NCBI RefSeq assembly: GCF_000258495.1
Contig: NZ_AJLG01000005.1
Span: 1-63,506 of the forward strand
DNA from: Pedobacter agri PB92
GTDB lineage: Bacteria > Bacteroidota > Bacteroidia > Sphingobacteriales > Sphingobacteriaceae
Direction: 5' to 3'
Length of the DNA: 63,506 nucleotides
In this document: positions 25,745 to 36,249 of the stretch, piece by piece
Layout: every line of letters starts with the position of its first letter
Numbering within the stretch: the first letter of the stretch is position 1
Notes under the pieces: model-generated
The model's input: the letters and a program-made list of their open reading frames with translations, nothing else
Database searches by the model: none
Told to the model about the DNA's origin: nothing
Position numbers and translations under genes: made by a program

Positions 25745-28057
25745 CTACTGAGTTGAAATTCAACATCTTGATGTATTGGCAAAGTTAATTTAAAAACAAT
25801 ATTGTCAGCTTCAGCAGAACTTAAAACTAATGAACCTTTGTGTAACTCTGTCAAGGATTTGGCAAGTGGTAAACCTATTCCTGTACCAGATTTATCCTTG
25901 CGACGCATCCTAAAAAAAGGTTCGAAAATTTTATTTCTAAATTCCTGAGGAATTGCCGGCCCATCATTTGAAAAGACGATGGATAAGCTCGAATTTCCTT
26001 CAGCTGGTTCAGAAAGCACCACGCTCGCTACTGACGTAGCATATTTAATTGCATTAGAAATCAAATTGCTGCATATTTTTATTAAGGCTTCTCTGTCTAC
26101 AAAGGCTATCACATGCTTTTGTGGTACTTTCAATTTGATGGTGATGTTGTGCTCTGATGCATATTCCCTGAAGGCTTCGATCTGAGACTTCAAAATGTTA
26201 TTGATGTCTACATTTACGAAATTTAAGCCAAATTGTTCTATCTCGGTTTGTCTAAAATCCAGTAGCTGACCAATGAGTTCCACCAAACGCTTGGTGTTTT
26301 TCTCAATCATCAACATACTTTTTTTTATCCTGGGATAGTCTTCAATTTTTTCAATCACTCTTTCTACCGGAACGCTGATCAAGGTGAGAGGTGTTTGTAT
26401 TTCGTGGGCGATATTAGTGAAAAATTCAATTTTTGCCTGGTATACCTCTTTTACTTTTTCATGTTCGAAGAGCTTTAGTTTATTTATATTTTTGCGTTCT
26501 TGCAACTGGTGATAATAACTAATGGCAAAGTAAAGTACAACAATAATTCCAATCGTGTAGAATATATACGCTATCGTACTTCTCCAGATAGGGGGTAAAA
26601 TGATGATGTATAACATTTTTTCCTTACCCACCCAACTCCCGACATTACTTCGAGCCTGTACCATAAAAGTATATTTTCCTGGTGAGAGGTCCGTGAAATA
26701 CGCATTTCTGTTTGTGGTTAAATAGGTCCAGTCATTGCTAAGCCCCTTCATTCGGTATTTGTATTGGGTCACATCGCTGAATGAATAATTCAATGCCGAA
26801 AATTTAAGGCTAAAATTGTTCTGGTTATATTGGAGTATCAGTGTATCTATATAAATTACTGATTTTTTTAATGGGCTATTTTTATCATTTGCACCGACCT
26901 CTTTGTTATCCAATTCAAAATCAGTAATGTATGTGGGTGGACTTTTTTGCCTTATCGCTAATTCTTCAGGCTTAAAGGCGATCATACCTGCTATTGAACC
27001 AAAATACATCATTCCATTTTTGTCCTTATAAGCAGAATGATAATTGAATTGATCCGTGATCAGGCCATTAGCTTTTGTATATACTTTTATTTTTTCGCTA
27101 GCTATATTATAACAGATCAATCCTTTTAACGAACTGATCCATAAATTTCCACTATTATCTTCAAGGATCCCAAAAAGTGTATTGGATGGCAGTCCGTTCT
27201 TTTGTGTAATTTTTTTTACAATTTGACCTTTTGCATTTACTTTAATTAGTCCACTACCTTCTGTGGCGAACCACATGTCATTATTTTTGTCTTCTAAAAT
27301 ACTATATATTGGAAAATCTGCAATGTCCCTGTCCCCAAATTTGATATGACCGCTTTTTCCTGTTTTTGGATCAAAATAATAAACACCTTCGTTAATACTG
27401 CCTGTCCATATTTTACCCTGGCTGTCTTCAGTGAGGGTTAGTACATAGGAATTATAAGGTATCTGCTTGACCCTGGTGAAGGTTTTGGATCTTTGATTAA
27501 AGATGAACAAGCCCGATCCGTTATATGCGGTGCCTACATACAGTGTACTGTCTTTACTGAGATACAAACTGAGTACAAAATCACTGATGCTATCGCCCTT
27601 ATTACCAATATATCTGAAACGCTCGGAAATTCGGCCATTACGGATGTCCATTACTTCCAGTCCGTGAAAAAATGGACCAATAAATAATTTATTTCCAGTA
27701 ACTAATAGCCCGTGAATATTCGGATAGGATACATCGCCCTGTTTATTTGTATTAGTATAGGTGGTGACTTTCTGGGTTTTTAGATCAATTTTATTGATGC
27801 CTGCATCTTCGGTTCCAATCCACAGATTACCATTATGGTCAGCAGAAATTTCACGGACGGCATTGCCCGAAATGGAGTTGACATTTGGTATTGGATAATA
27901 TTTTTTAAACTTTGCATTTTCTTTGGAGTAATAATTTATGCCGCCAAAAAATGTGCCTGCCCAGATTCCGCCGTTGTCATCCTTGCAAACAGTGTAAACG
28001 GCATTGTCCGAAAGTGCATAAGGATCACCTATTCTCTTTCTTAAATTAATGCTCGTG
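25726..28057 (-). CDS. HTCS regulator: second half of propeller sensor, Y_Y_Y domain, membrane segment, histidine kinase
   Basis: The open frame from the frameshift near 28058 to 25726. It begins with further Reg_prop beta-propeller blades (NGGIWAGTFFGGI, GNLWIGTEDAGI), runs through the Y_Y_Y domain, a membrane helix (IAYIFYTIGIIVVLYFAIS) and then the kinase: the H-box FFTNIAHEIQTPL with phospho-histidine at residue ~416 counted from the ATG at 27651, the N-box (SNLISNAIKY), and G-boxes (GTGIGLPLA). An internal ATG at 27651 exists, but the reading frame clearly continues upstream of it. The sensor binds an oligosaccharide in the periplasm and controls the adjoining GH43/SusCD genes. Confidence 0.88.
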
Positions 28058-28894
28058 TTTTTTTTTAGTATCGTAAATATAAATCCCGGACTCAGTAGCT
28101 ATCCAAAAATTTTGGCTATCACTCCACTTAATGTCACGCACGAAAATCTCAAAATCTTTATTCTTACTGAGTGCTAAATGTGAAATTCTCCCTGTTTTGA
28201 GGCTATAGCTTTTTAATCCTTTTTTAAAAAATCCTACCAAAATCTGATCATCTGTTGGGAAGATAGCACTTATAGATCTTAGATTTTTTGAAGCACTTTT
28301 CTCTATTAAGCGAACTGTATTAATTTTCCTGGTATTGGTGTTTAATTTGCTGAGTACCCCATCGTTATTACCAAACCAAATGTTATGCTTTTTGTCAATG
28401 GCTAAACAGGTAGCAGATAATTTATAATTCAGGATTTTTTTTGCCTGCTGATCATATTGATATAAAGATGCAAAGGCGATGATCCAAATGTTATTTCTTT
28501 TATCGACCGACACCTGATTAATATAGCCATTTATACCAGGTAGTTTAGTAAACACTTCTGTGGTTGGATTAAATCTGAAAACACCTCTTCCTGTTCCAAT
28601 CCATAACATTCCTTCCTGATCCTCAGCAAGACCGGTGATGATGTCATTCCCGATGTAACCAAACTTATCTGCCTTGTTTTTGTAAGACTTAAACTTGTAA
28701 CCGTCAAAACGATTCAAGCCGCCCCGGGTTCCTATCCATATAAAGCCTTTTCTGTCTTGAATGATACTCCTGACTGAACTATGCGATAAGCCATCATCTG
28801 TTTGATAATGTCTAAAATAATATTGTGCATCACAGGTCATCGTGATGAGCTGTAACAGGATTACTTGAATACTGATAAATTTTAACAGGCGCAT
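28046..28894 (-). CDS. HTCS regulator: N-terminal signal peptide and first propeller blades (first fragment)
   Basis: Residues 1-282 of the HTCS sensor. A signal peptide is followed by Reg_prop repeats of the kind DRKGFIWIGTRGGLNRFDGY and EGMLWIGTGRGVFRFNP. The frame ends at the run of nine T at 28058-28066 (plus strand; A9 in the coding strand). With eight bases it continues NTSINLRKRIGDPYALSDN into the next part without interruption. Total length of the repaired protein is about 1,313 residues, standard for HTCS. Divergent from the GH43 gene that begins at 29167. Confidence 0.88.
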   Translation of the reverse strand: MRLLKFISIQVILLQLITMTCDAQYYFRHYQTDDGLSHSSVRSIIQDRKGFIWIGTRGGLNRFDGYKFKSYKNKADKFGYIGNDIITGLAEDQEGMLWIGTGRGVFRFNPTTEVFTKLPGINGYINQVSVDKRNNIWIIAFASLYQYDQQAKKILNYKLSATCLAIDKKHNIWFGNNDGVLSKLNTNTRKINTVRLIEKSASKNLRSISAIFPTDDQILVGFFKKGLKSYSLKTGRISHLALSKNKDFEIFVRDIKWSDSQNFWIATESGIYIYDTKKKHEH

Positions 28895-29166
28895 AAATGG
28901 TTAAAAACAAATATAGTTAAACCAATTTCATATCATTTCTTCCATCAAACCCGATATCGGAGACTAATCCAGGTCAATTGATCTAGTAGTTGTAAATCAA
29001 ATGGTTACAGGTAAAAAAAAATAATTATCTAAATGTTTTTGAGACGTTTTGACAAGAATATGAACAGAATAGGAGATTAAGGATTCTTTTCTTTGAATAA
29101 TAACCAAATATCTGATAATCCTGTGGTGGATATCCTCCTGGTATTCGCTTCACAACTTAATCGTGT

Positions 29167-30296
29167 ATGAACAGTAAACCATTACTCAAATTACTTTTAG
29201 CAGCAGTACTCTTAGCTAGTGGTGCTTGCAAAAAAAGTACAACACCTGAAATTGATGAAACTCAAACCGGGACCACAGCATCAATACCTCATTTAGCTGG
29301 AGTTACTTTTAAAAACCCATTAATCGATGCCAGCAGGGCCGACCCGTTTGTCGCACAAAAAGATGGTAATTATTATTTCATGTATACCAGAGGAAACAAT
29401 CTTGGCCTTCGAAAGACCACAAAGATGTCCGAGCTTTCCCAGGCTACCGAAAAAGTCATTTGGACCCCTCCATCCGGCACAGGTTACTCTTCTAATTTAT
29501 GGGCTCCAGAAATACATTATATTTCCGGAAAGTGGTACATCTATTTTGCGGCAAATGATGGAGGTGGTGATTCCCATAGGATGTATGTATTGGAAAATGT
29601 AAGCCAGGATCCTACCGTAGGAACCTGGACGTTAAAAGGGAAAATCTCCGATACTTCTGATCAGTGGGCAATAGATGGTTCAATATTGAACTATAATGGA
29701 GCTTACTATTTCATCTGGTCAGGGTGGGATAGCCCTGCTACAAGATATAAGCAATATATATACATTGCGCCAATGACCAATCCCTGGACGATCAGCGGTG
29801 AGCGGATTATGATTTCCGCACCAACCAACAATTGGGAGAAATATGAGCCGAGCGGATCGCAAGGACTTGGTGTAAATGAGGGGCCTATCATGCTGCAAAG
29901 AGACCAAAACAGTCCTTTATTTTTAATTTATTCCGCAAGCAGATATGGTGGCGATAATTATTGTCTGGCGCAAATTCAATTAAAAAATGGTGGCAATCCC
30001 ACCAACCCAGCCGACTGGATAAATAAAAAGCAAGTGTTTGTATCAAGCCATGAAAATAATGTCTACGGACCCGGTCACAATGGTTTTTTACCAGTAGCCT
30101 GACCAAAGCCGATGGTACTACCGTCAAAGAGAATTGGTTCATCTACCATGCCCGAAGTGTAGCCAATACATCAAATGGCACAAGGACACCCAGAATGCAA
30201 AAGCTAAGTTGGAATAGTGATGGATCTCCTGATTTTGGAGTGGCTAAAGCAACTGGTGTGGATCTGGATGCGCCCGTCAATGAAAATGCACAATGA
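29167..30296 (+). CDS. GH43-family arabinanase/arabinofuranosidase lipoprotein (frameshifted near the C-terminus)
   Basis: Lipoprotein signal MNSKPLLKLLLAAVLLASGA followed by Cys21. The GH43 five-bladed propeller has Asp59 (RADPF, general base), Asp170 (QWAIDGS, pKa modulator) and Glu238 (GVNEGPIM, general acid). Sequence resembles extracellular arabinan-acting members, an inference. The uninterrupted frame ends at 30102 after HNGFLPVA. With one additional T in the run of six at 30084-30089, it continues FFTSSLTKADGTTVKENW and stops at 30294-30296 (~376 residues). It faces the HTCS gene and lies before susC, so it probably belongs to the regulon. Confidence 0.85.
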
Positions 30297-30661
30297 TATC
30301 ACAATAGTCCATATCAGCCGACGAAACGTTGTAATCATTCATCTTTTGAGATAAATCGACAAAAGAATGAACTAATGCCAAATTTCATATTCATTTACTT
30401 TGCTGGACATAACTTGTATAACCATTAACGACTCCTTTATTTAGGGTGATCATTGAATATATTTAATCATCATTTTATAAATGCATTAGTAAGTAATTCA
30501 GCAAGTTTTTAACCAAATATATTCAGCATAACGAGGAAATCCATCTCGTTTTTGCTATACACTTTATCTACATTTCTGACAATACAACAAGGTAGCATAG
30601 AAACTACTGGTGTATCTAACCAAATAAGAAACCAATCAGAACGATAAACCAAATATTCATT
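30297..30661. other. Intergenic region before susC
   Basis: About 365 AT-rich bases, likely leader and promoter of the SusC/SusD operon. No clear -33/-7 pair or hairpin that I would stand behind. Confidence 0.3.
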
Positions 30662-33600
30662 ATGATAAATAAATACCTACGTTTTTGTTATAAATGGCTA
30701 AAAAGGGATTTCAAGCCGATAACATTCTTTTGCTGCCTACTCATTCCTTTCTCGCTACATGCGCAGAATAAATTGATAAGAGGAACTGTTTCAGATGCCA
30801 AGACCGGCGAAACTTTAATAGGCGTAGTGATTAAAGCTGAAAATACAGCTAATGCGGTCGCTACAGATGCAGATGGTAAATTTCAAATACAAGTTGGATT
30901 GAATGCGACCTTGCAAATCTCCTATGTCGGCTACGATACTCAAACGATTAAATTGGAAAATCAAAATAATCTTGTCATTAAGTTGAATGCCAATTCTTAT
31001 GATTTGAATGATGTGGTCGTAATAGGCTATGGAACGGCAAAAAAAAGCGATTTAACGGGTGCCATTACGCAGCTAAAACCAGATAAAATTGCTGATGAAA
31101 ATCCGCGTACCGTACAGGATATCCTAAGAGGTACCCCCGGATTGACCATCGGGTTGGATGCTTCTGCTAAAAATGGGGGTACAATTAATATACGTGGGCA
31201 ACGCTCAGTATACACCGCATCAAGCCATAACTCCCCATTGCTAATACTGGATGGAATGATATTTTATGGAGAGTTATCGGAAATCAATCCAGATGATATA
31301 GAGCAGATAGATGTGCTCAAAGATGCATCGGCGGCCGCAGTCTATGGTGCGCAGTCTGCAAATGGGGTAATCATCGTAAGTACGAAAAAAGGAAAAAAAG
31401 GCAAGCCGCAGATTAACTTAACTTCGAATTTTGCAATTTCTACGATGGGAGCAAACCGTCCGGTATGGGGACCGGATGCATATTTAAAGTATAGAGAGGA
31501 TTGGTACAAATCAGCCACCTATGGCGTGAATCCGGCAACAGGTAATTATGAGGCCTACACAATTGGTACCGACGCTGCAGGTAAACCAGGGTTCTATGAG
31601 AGTCTTAATACAGGCATGCTTTCCAAATATGGAATTACAGAATCAACATGGCGCTCGTATTCAGTGAACGTAGCCGGTGCATCGGATCAGGAAATTTATG
31701 CCAAACGTATAGGACTAGACCATAATGTGCTGTCCAATTACCTGGCTGGAAAAACATTCGATTGGTATGATCATAGTTTCCGTAATGGATTTAATCAGGA
31801 TTATAACCTAAGCGTTTCCGGTGCAAGTGATAAAATTAATTATTACATGTCTGCCGGATTTCTCAGTAACCAGGGGGTAATTGTCGGTGATAATTATAGA
31901 GCAATACGATCTAATTTGAAAGTAGAAGGGATCGTAACAAACTGGCTTACAATTGGAGCCAACATTAATTTTCAGGATCGTTCTGACGGAAATATTGCTA
32001 CAGACTGGGGGTCTGCCATTATTTTCAATAGTCCGTTTGCATCATATCGGGATAGTAACGGAAATTTGGAGGTTTTCCCTCAGGGTGCAGGGTTAACTGG
32101 AACCGTAAGAGGCTATAACTATGATTTCAACAGGCAGTTTCAGGATCTGGAAAGTGGTTATACGGTTTTGAATTCAATTTTCAATGCAAAGGTGAAGCTG
32201 CCATTTAACATCAGTTATTCTTTCAATGCCGCGCCGCGTTATCAATTCTATTACAGGAGATATTTTGCTTCATCGGCCCATCCTAGTTGGAGCCCTTTAT
32301 CAAATAGCGCTGGCGTGGACCGGGAAAATAGTAAAAACTTTGACTGGTCTCTCAATAATACAATCAACTGGGAAAAAACTTTTGCAGAAAAGCATCGTGT
32401 GAATGTGACCTTAGTACAAGAAGCAGAAGAGCGTAAGTCATGGTGGGATGTTATAAGAGCAAGAAATATAACCCCAACAGATGGCTTAGGTTTTCATGAA
32501 ACAAGTGGTGGCGATCGTTTATTGAGTGAATTCGACTCAAGCGATAGCCGTCAGACTGCGGATGGTCTTTTGGGAAGATTATTTTATTCCTATGATGACA
32601 GGTATATGTTTACAGGTTCTGTTCGTCGCGATGGCTATTCAGCATTCGGAACATCAAACCCACGGGCCACCTTCCTGTCTGCAGCCGTCGGCTGGACATT
32701 CACTAACGAAAAGTTCCTGAAATGGAAACCACTCAGCAATGGTAAACTGCGATTGTCCTATGGCCAGAACGGGAACCGCTCACTTGAAAACCCCTACATT
32801 GCGTTAGCTAACTTAGCTAATGGCGTGGGTACACAAGGGTACATTAATGCCAATGGCGATTATGTTCAGTTTCAGTACCTGAGAATAGATAGGATGGCTA
32901 ACTCAGGTTTAGAATGGGAGAAAACCGCCTCTTTTAACATCGGTTTGGATCTTGCTTTCTTTAAAAACCGATTATCTACCAGCATAGACTATTTTCAGAT
33001 GTCTACCACTGACATGGTCATGAACCAGTCGTTACCAGGATTTTCAGGGTTTACAAGCATTACCACCAATCTCGGTAAAGTACAAAACAACGGTTTGGAA
33101 ATATCTATAAACTCGCAAAATATCGTTAATGATAATTTCAAATGGAGCACCACTTTGGGTTTCTCCCGGTACAGTAATAGAATCAAGCATCTGTATAACA
33201 GATATGAGGATATTCTGGATGCAAATGGTAATGTAGTTTCCAGTAGGGAAGTGGATGATATCGCTAATGGTTGGTTTATTGGACAACCTATCAGTGCAAT
33301 ATGGAACTACAAAATAACAGGGATTTGGCAGGTAAATGAATTGTCTGAAGCTGCGAGATATGGACAACGACCTGGAGACCCTAAAGTCGCAAACAATTAT
33401 ACGGGCGATGATATCCGGAATGCTGATGGAGGCTTCACTCCGGTATATAATAACAGTGATAAAGAGTTTCTGGGACAAACGCAGGCACCTGTCATGTGGT
33501 CACTAAGGAATGATATCACCTACAGAAACATTAACTTTTCTTTCAATATCTATTCCTACTGGGGGCATAAAAGCCTGAATGGGGCTTACCTAAATCAAGA

Positions 33601-33952
33601 TAATGGTACATCTACCATTAGCCAGGGTTTGGCCAATACTTACGAGAAGCCTTACTGGACACCTGAAAATCCCAGTGAATTCTGGGGACGGTTGGAGTCC
33701 AAAGGCCCAGCGGGAGTCAATTCTCCTCAAAGGGTATTTGATAGGTCATTTATAAGGTTAGATAATGTTAGTATCGGATATACCCTGCCGTCCAAACTTA
33801 CATCAGCTTACCATATTCAAAAATTGAAAATTTTTGGCTCCGTACGAAATGCGTTGGTTTGGAACAAAGATAAAAATTGGCGCTACTGGGACATTGAAAC
33901 AGGTCAGATGGCACCGCGTATCTTCAGCATTGGCTTAAATGTAAACTTTTAA
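30662..33952 (+). CDS. SusC-type TonB-dependent outer-membrane receptor (first pair)
   Basis: 1,096 residues. Signal peptide up to about residue 35 (SLHAQ), then a carboxypeptidase-regulatory-like domain (IRGTVSDAKTGETLIGVVI), the plug domain starting after VVVIGYGTAKKSDLTGAI (the conserved VGYG region), and a long 22-strand barrel ending APRIFSIGLNVNF with a terminal aromatic residue, as required for Bam insertion. Imports glycans across the outer membrane with its SusD partner, 10 bases downstream. Both GH43 genes flank this pair, pointing to arabinose-containing oligosaccharides. Intact. Confidence 0.95.
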   Translation: MINKYLRFCYKWLKRDFKPITFFCCLLIPFSLHAQNKLIRGTVSDAKTGETLIGVVIKAENTANAVATDADGKFQIQVGLNATLQISYVGYDTQTIKLENQNNLVIKLNANSYDLNDVVVIGYGTAKKSDLTGAITQLKPDKIADENPRTVQDILRGTPGLTIGLDASAKNGGTINIRGQRSVYTASSHNSPLLILDGMIFYGELSEINPDDIEQIDVLKDASAAAVYGAQSANGVIIVSTKKGKKGKPQINLTSNFAISTMGANRPVWGPDAYLKYREDWYKSATYGVNPATGNYEAYTIGTDAAGKPGFYESLNTGMLSKYGITESTWRSYSVNVAGASDQEIYAKRIGLDHNVLSNYLAGKTFDWYDHSFRNGFNQDYNLSVSGASDKINYYMSAGFLSNQGVIVGDNYRAIRSNLKVEGIVTNWLTIGANINFQDRSDGNIATDWGSAIIFNSPFASYRDSNGNLEVFPQGAGLTGTVRGYNYDFNRQFQDLESGYTVLNSIFNAKVKLPFNISYSFNAAPRYQFYYRRYFASSAHPSWSPLSNSAGVDRENSKNFDWSLNNTINWEKTFAEKHRVNVTLVQEAEERKSWWDVIRARNITPTDGLGFHETSGGDRLLSEFDSSDSRQTADGLLGRLFYSYDDRYMFTGSVRRDGYSAFGTSNPRATFLSAAVGWTFTNEKFLKWKPLSNGKLRLSYGQNGNRSLENPYIALANLANGVGTQGYINANGDYVQFQYLRIDRMANSGLEWEKTASFNIGLDLAFFKNRLSTSIDYFQMSTTDMVMNQSLPGFSGFTSITTNLGKVQNNGLEISINSQNIVNDNFKWSTTLGFSRYSNRIKHLYNRYEDILDANGNVVSSREVDDIANGWFIGQPISAIWNYKITGIWQVNELSEAARYGQRPGDPKVANNYTGDDIRNADGGFTPVYNNSDKEFLGQTQAPVMWSLRNDITYRNINFSFNIYSYWGHKSLNGAYLNQDNGTSTISQGLANTYEKPYWTPENPSEFWGRLESKGPAGVNSPQRVFDRSFIRLDNVSIGYTLPSKLTSAYHIQKLKIFGSVRNALVWNKDKNWRYWDIETGQMAPRIFSIGLNVNF

Positions 33953-33962
33953 ACGCTACAAT

Positions 33963-35894
33963 ATGAAAGCAAATAATATATATCAATCTTTATTGCTGTT
34001 AAGCATCATCACATCGGTTTCGTTATTTACTGGGTGCAAGAGAGAATTCCTAAAGCCCGATCCGCTTTCTTTTTATGAACCGGAATTAACATTCTCCTCC
34101 CGTTCTGGATTGGATGCTACCCTTGCATTGTCTGATCGTCACCTGCGGGCATATTGGAGCCATTTGACGACCAGAGATATTTCCGTGCCCATTGGTACTG
34201 AATATATGCTATCAGATATCGGCGTATCTGCCAAAACGGATGATGGGAATATCTTCGCTGATGTCGCGACGAGACTTACGCCTCTGGACGGGATGTTCGA
34301 CAATGACGTTAACATGATTTCCTATTTCTGGGGCGAAACTTATAATGGAATTAAATATGCCAATACCATCACCAGTTTCATAGACAGGGTGCCTGGTTTG
34401 GATGAAGCGACTAAACAGGAGTATTTGGGAAGGGCGTATTTCCATCGTTCTTTCCGCTACCTGGCGCTATGTTTCCAATATGGTGACATTCCCCTGGTTA
34501 CGAAAATCCTAACGGTTCCAAAACAAAATTACAAGACCACCAGCCGGCAGGCTATACTCGAGATGATTACTGGGGATATGGAAAATGCCGTGAAATGGGT
34601 TCCTGAACAATCAAAAATGGCATATATAGGGATGGTCAATAAAGCGGCATGTCGACAATTGCTGATTAAGTGCTACCTGGCTATCGGACAATGGGATAAA
34701 GCAATTGATCAGGCAAATATCTTGATCAATCAATCCGGATACGCGTTGATGACTTCGAATTTTGGTACTTTCGACAATCCCAATCCCAACACTTGGCCGG
34801 TAAACCGGAATGTGATCTGGGATCTGCACAGGCCTGTGAATAAAGCGATTGCAGCGAATAAAGAAGCTCTGCTGGTCATGCCCAATCGTGAAGGGACAGA
34901 TGCAACCATCAGGTACAAGTCTATGCGAAATTGGGGGCCGATGTGGAATCAGGCTGCGCTAAAATCGCCTAGCGGTAAGGTGTTACTTTCCGTAGCCAAA
35001 ACAGATTCCCGCTACCGTGCGCAATACGACATCAACAGTGCTATTGGCCGGGGGATTGCCATGATCAGGCCTACTCATTTCGCTCAGTTTGGCTTATGGA
35101 AAGTGAACGGTTTGGATGATGTCACTGATCTGCGTCATAGCAGTGCAACTGGAAACTGGGCAAAAATGGAAATGCTCAAATACAATGATCCAACGGATTC
35201 CTTTTATGGTCAGAATCTCCGCTTGTATAATGGAAATACGCTACTCTGTACAGATACTATTCGCAGTTGGTTTAACTGGCCGCACTATAAAATATATATT
35301 GATGATCCTGTCTTTCAGGCAACCCCTACCTCAAATAGAAACGATGGCGGAGCGGCAGACTGGTATTGTTACCGCTTAGCTGAAACTTATCTGCTCAGAG
35401 CTGAGGCTTACTATTATAAAGGTAATGCTGCCTTAGCTGCCGACGATGTGAATGCAGTGAGACGCAGGGCACAATGCAGTCAGCTTTACACAACGGTTAA
35501 CATCGGCGATATTGTAAATGAAAGGGCGAGGGAGTTGTATATGGAAGAGTGGCGCCATATGGAACTTAGTAGAATATCCTATAGCCTGGCTTTAAGCAAT
35601 AAACCGGATGAGTGGGGTAATACTTATCAGGTAGCCAATTTAGCGAGCAATAACTATTGGTTTCAGCGCATTCAACATTATAATGATTATTATAACAAGA
35701 ACAAAGTTTCTGTTCGAAACAGAAATTATACCATAGCGCCCCATAATATCTACTGGCCAATTCCGCAAAACGCGATCAATGCGAACCTATTTGGAAAGCT
35801 ACGCCAGAATCCGGGATATAACGGTTATGATGCATCGGTACAGATTTGGAATGATTGGCATGATGCAGTTGCCGATGAAGATAATGTGAATTGA
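33963..35894 (+). CDS. SusD/RagB-family glycan-binding lipoprotein (first pair)
   Basis: 643 residues. Signal sequence with lipobox LFTGC; Cys near residue 26 is the lipidation site. Helical TPR-like SusD fold: N-terminal LKPDPLSFYEPELTF, a central KAYLRRSFRYLAL-like helix (GRAYFHRSFRYLALCFQYGD) and C-terminal WRHMELSRI then NPGYNG near the end, typical of the family. It is the surface lid of the SusC channel and follows it by 10 bases in one operon. Large for SusD (usual ~500-600) but no extra domain is obvious. Confidence 0.93.
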   Translation: MKANNIYQSLLLLSIITSVSLFTGCKREFLKPDPLSFYEPELTFSSRSGLDATLALSDRHLRAYWSHLTTRDISVPIGTEYMLSDIGVSAKTDDGNIFADVATRLTPLDGMFDNDVNMISYFWGETYNGIKYANTITSFIDRVPGLDEATKQEYLGRAYFHRSFRYLALCFQYGDIPLVTKILTVPKQNYKTTSRQAILEMITGDMENAVKWVPEQSKMAYIGMVNKAACRQLLIKCYLAIGQWDKAIDQANILINQSGYALMTSNFGTFDNPNPNTWPVNRNVIWDLHRPVNKAIAANKEALLVMPNREGTDATIRYKSMRNWGPMWNQAALKSPSGKVLLSVAKTDSRYRAQYDINSAIGRGIAMIRPTHFAQFGLWKVNGLDDVTDLRHSSATGNWAKMEMLKYNDPTDSFYGQNLRLYNGNTLLCTDTIRSWFNWPHYKIYIDDPVFQATPTSNRNDGGAADWYCYRLAETYLLRAEAYYYKGNAALAADDVNAVRRRAQCSQLYTTVNIGDIVNERARELYMEEWRHMELSRISYSLALSNKPDEWGNTYQVANLASNNYWFQRIQHYNDYYNKNKVSVRNRNYTIAPHNIYWPIPQNAINANLFGKLRQNPGYNGYDASVQIWNDWHDAVADEDNVN

Positions 35895-35909
35895 TAGTGT
35901 TTTCAATAC

Positions 35910-35928
35910 CAGTATAAACTTTATACTG
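35910..35928. repeat. Perfect palindrome CAGTATAAA-C-TTTATACTG
   Basis: Nine-base arms CAGTATAAA (35910-35918) and TTTATACTG (35920-35928) around a single C. It lies 16 bases after the susD stop. It could be an operator or the top of an mRNA 3' hairpin; the near-zero loop argues for a protein-binding site. Confidence 0.5.
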
Positions 35929-35972
35929 TTGCTTGATTAGCATGTTTAGTTCATTGGTTGGTTAGTTTAGAG

Positions 35973-36012
35973 CCGTTGGCATATGCTTTTTGCTTTTGCC
36001 AGCGGTTTATTG
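35973..36012 (+). terminator. Probable terminator after the first SusC/SusD operon
   Basis: CCGTTGGCA (35973-35981) pairs with TGCCAGCGG (35997-36005) with one G-T wobble, followed by TTTATTG. The 35895-36249 interval otherwise holds only the palindrome and AT-rich leader of the next gene. Confidence 0.45.
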
Positions 36013-36249
36013 TAAAAATCTAAACGATTAGATGAATTGTTTATCGAAAACAAGTTCACGAAATTCTGACAGACTGCGTTATTCAACGACGACATCTTTA
36101 CCCATGAGGAAATTTACTATGTTTAATGGTAAACATATGTGATATAATTAAATCGAATCTGTTCTATAAACACGAACTAAGGGTATTATTTTAAAATTCC
36201 ATATCTGACTTTTGATTTAAGATCTTAACTTACAACATCTGACCAAGAC

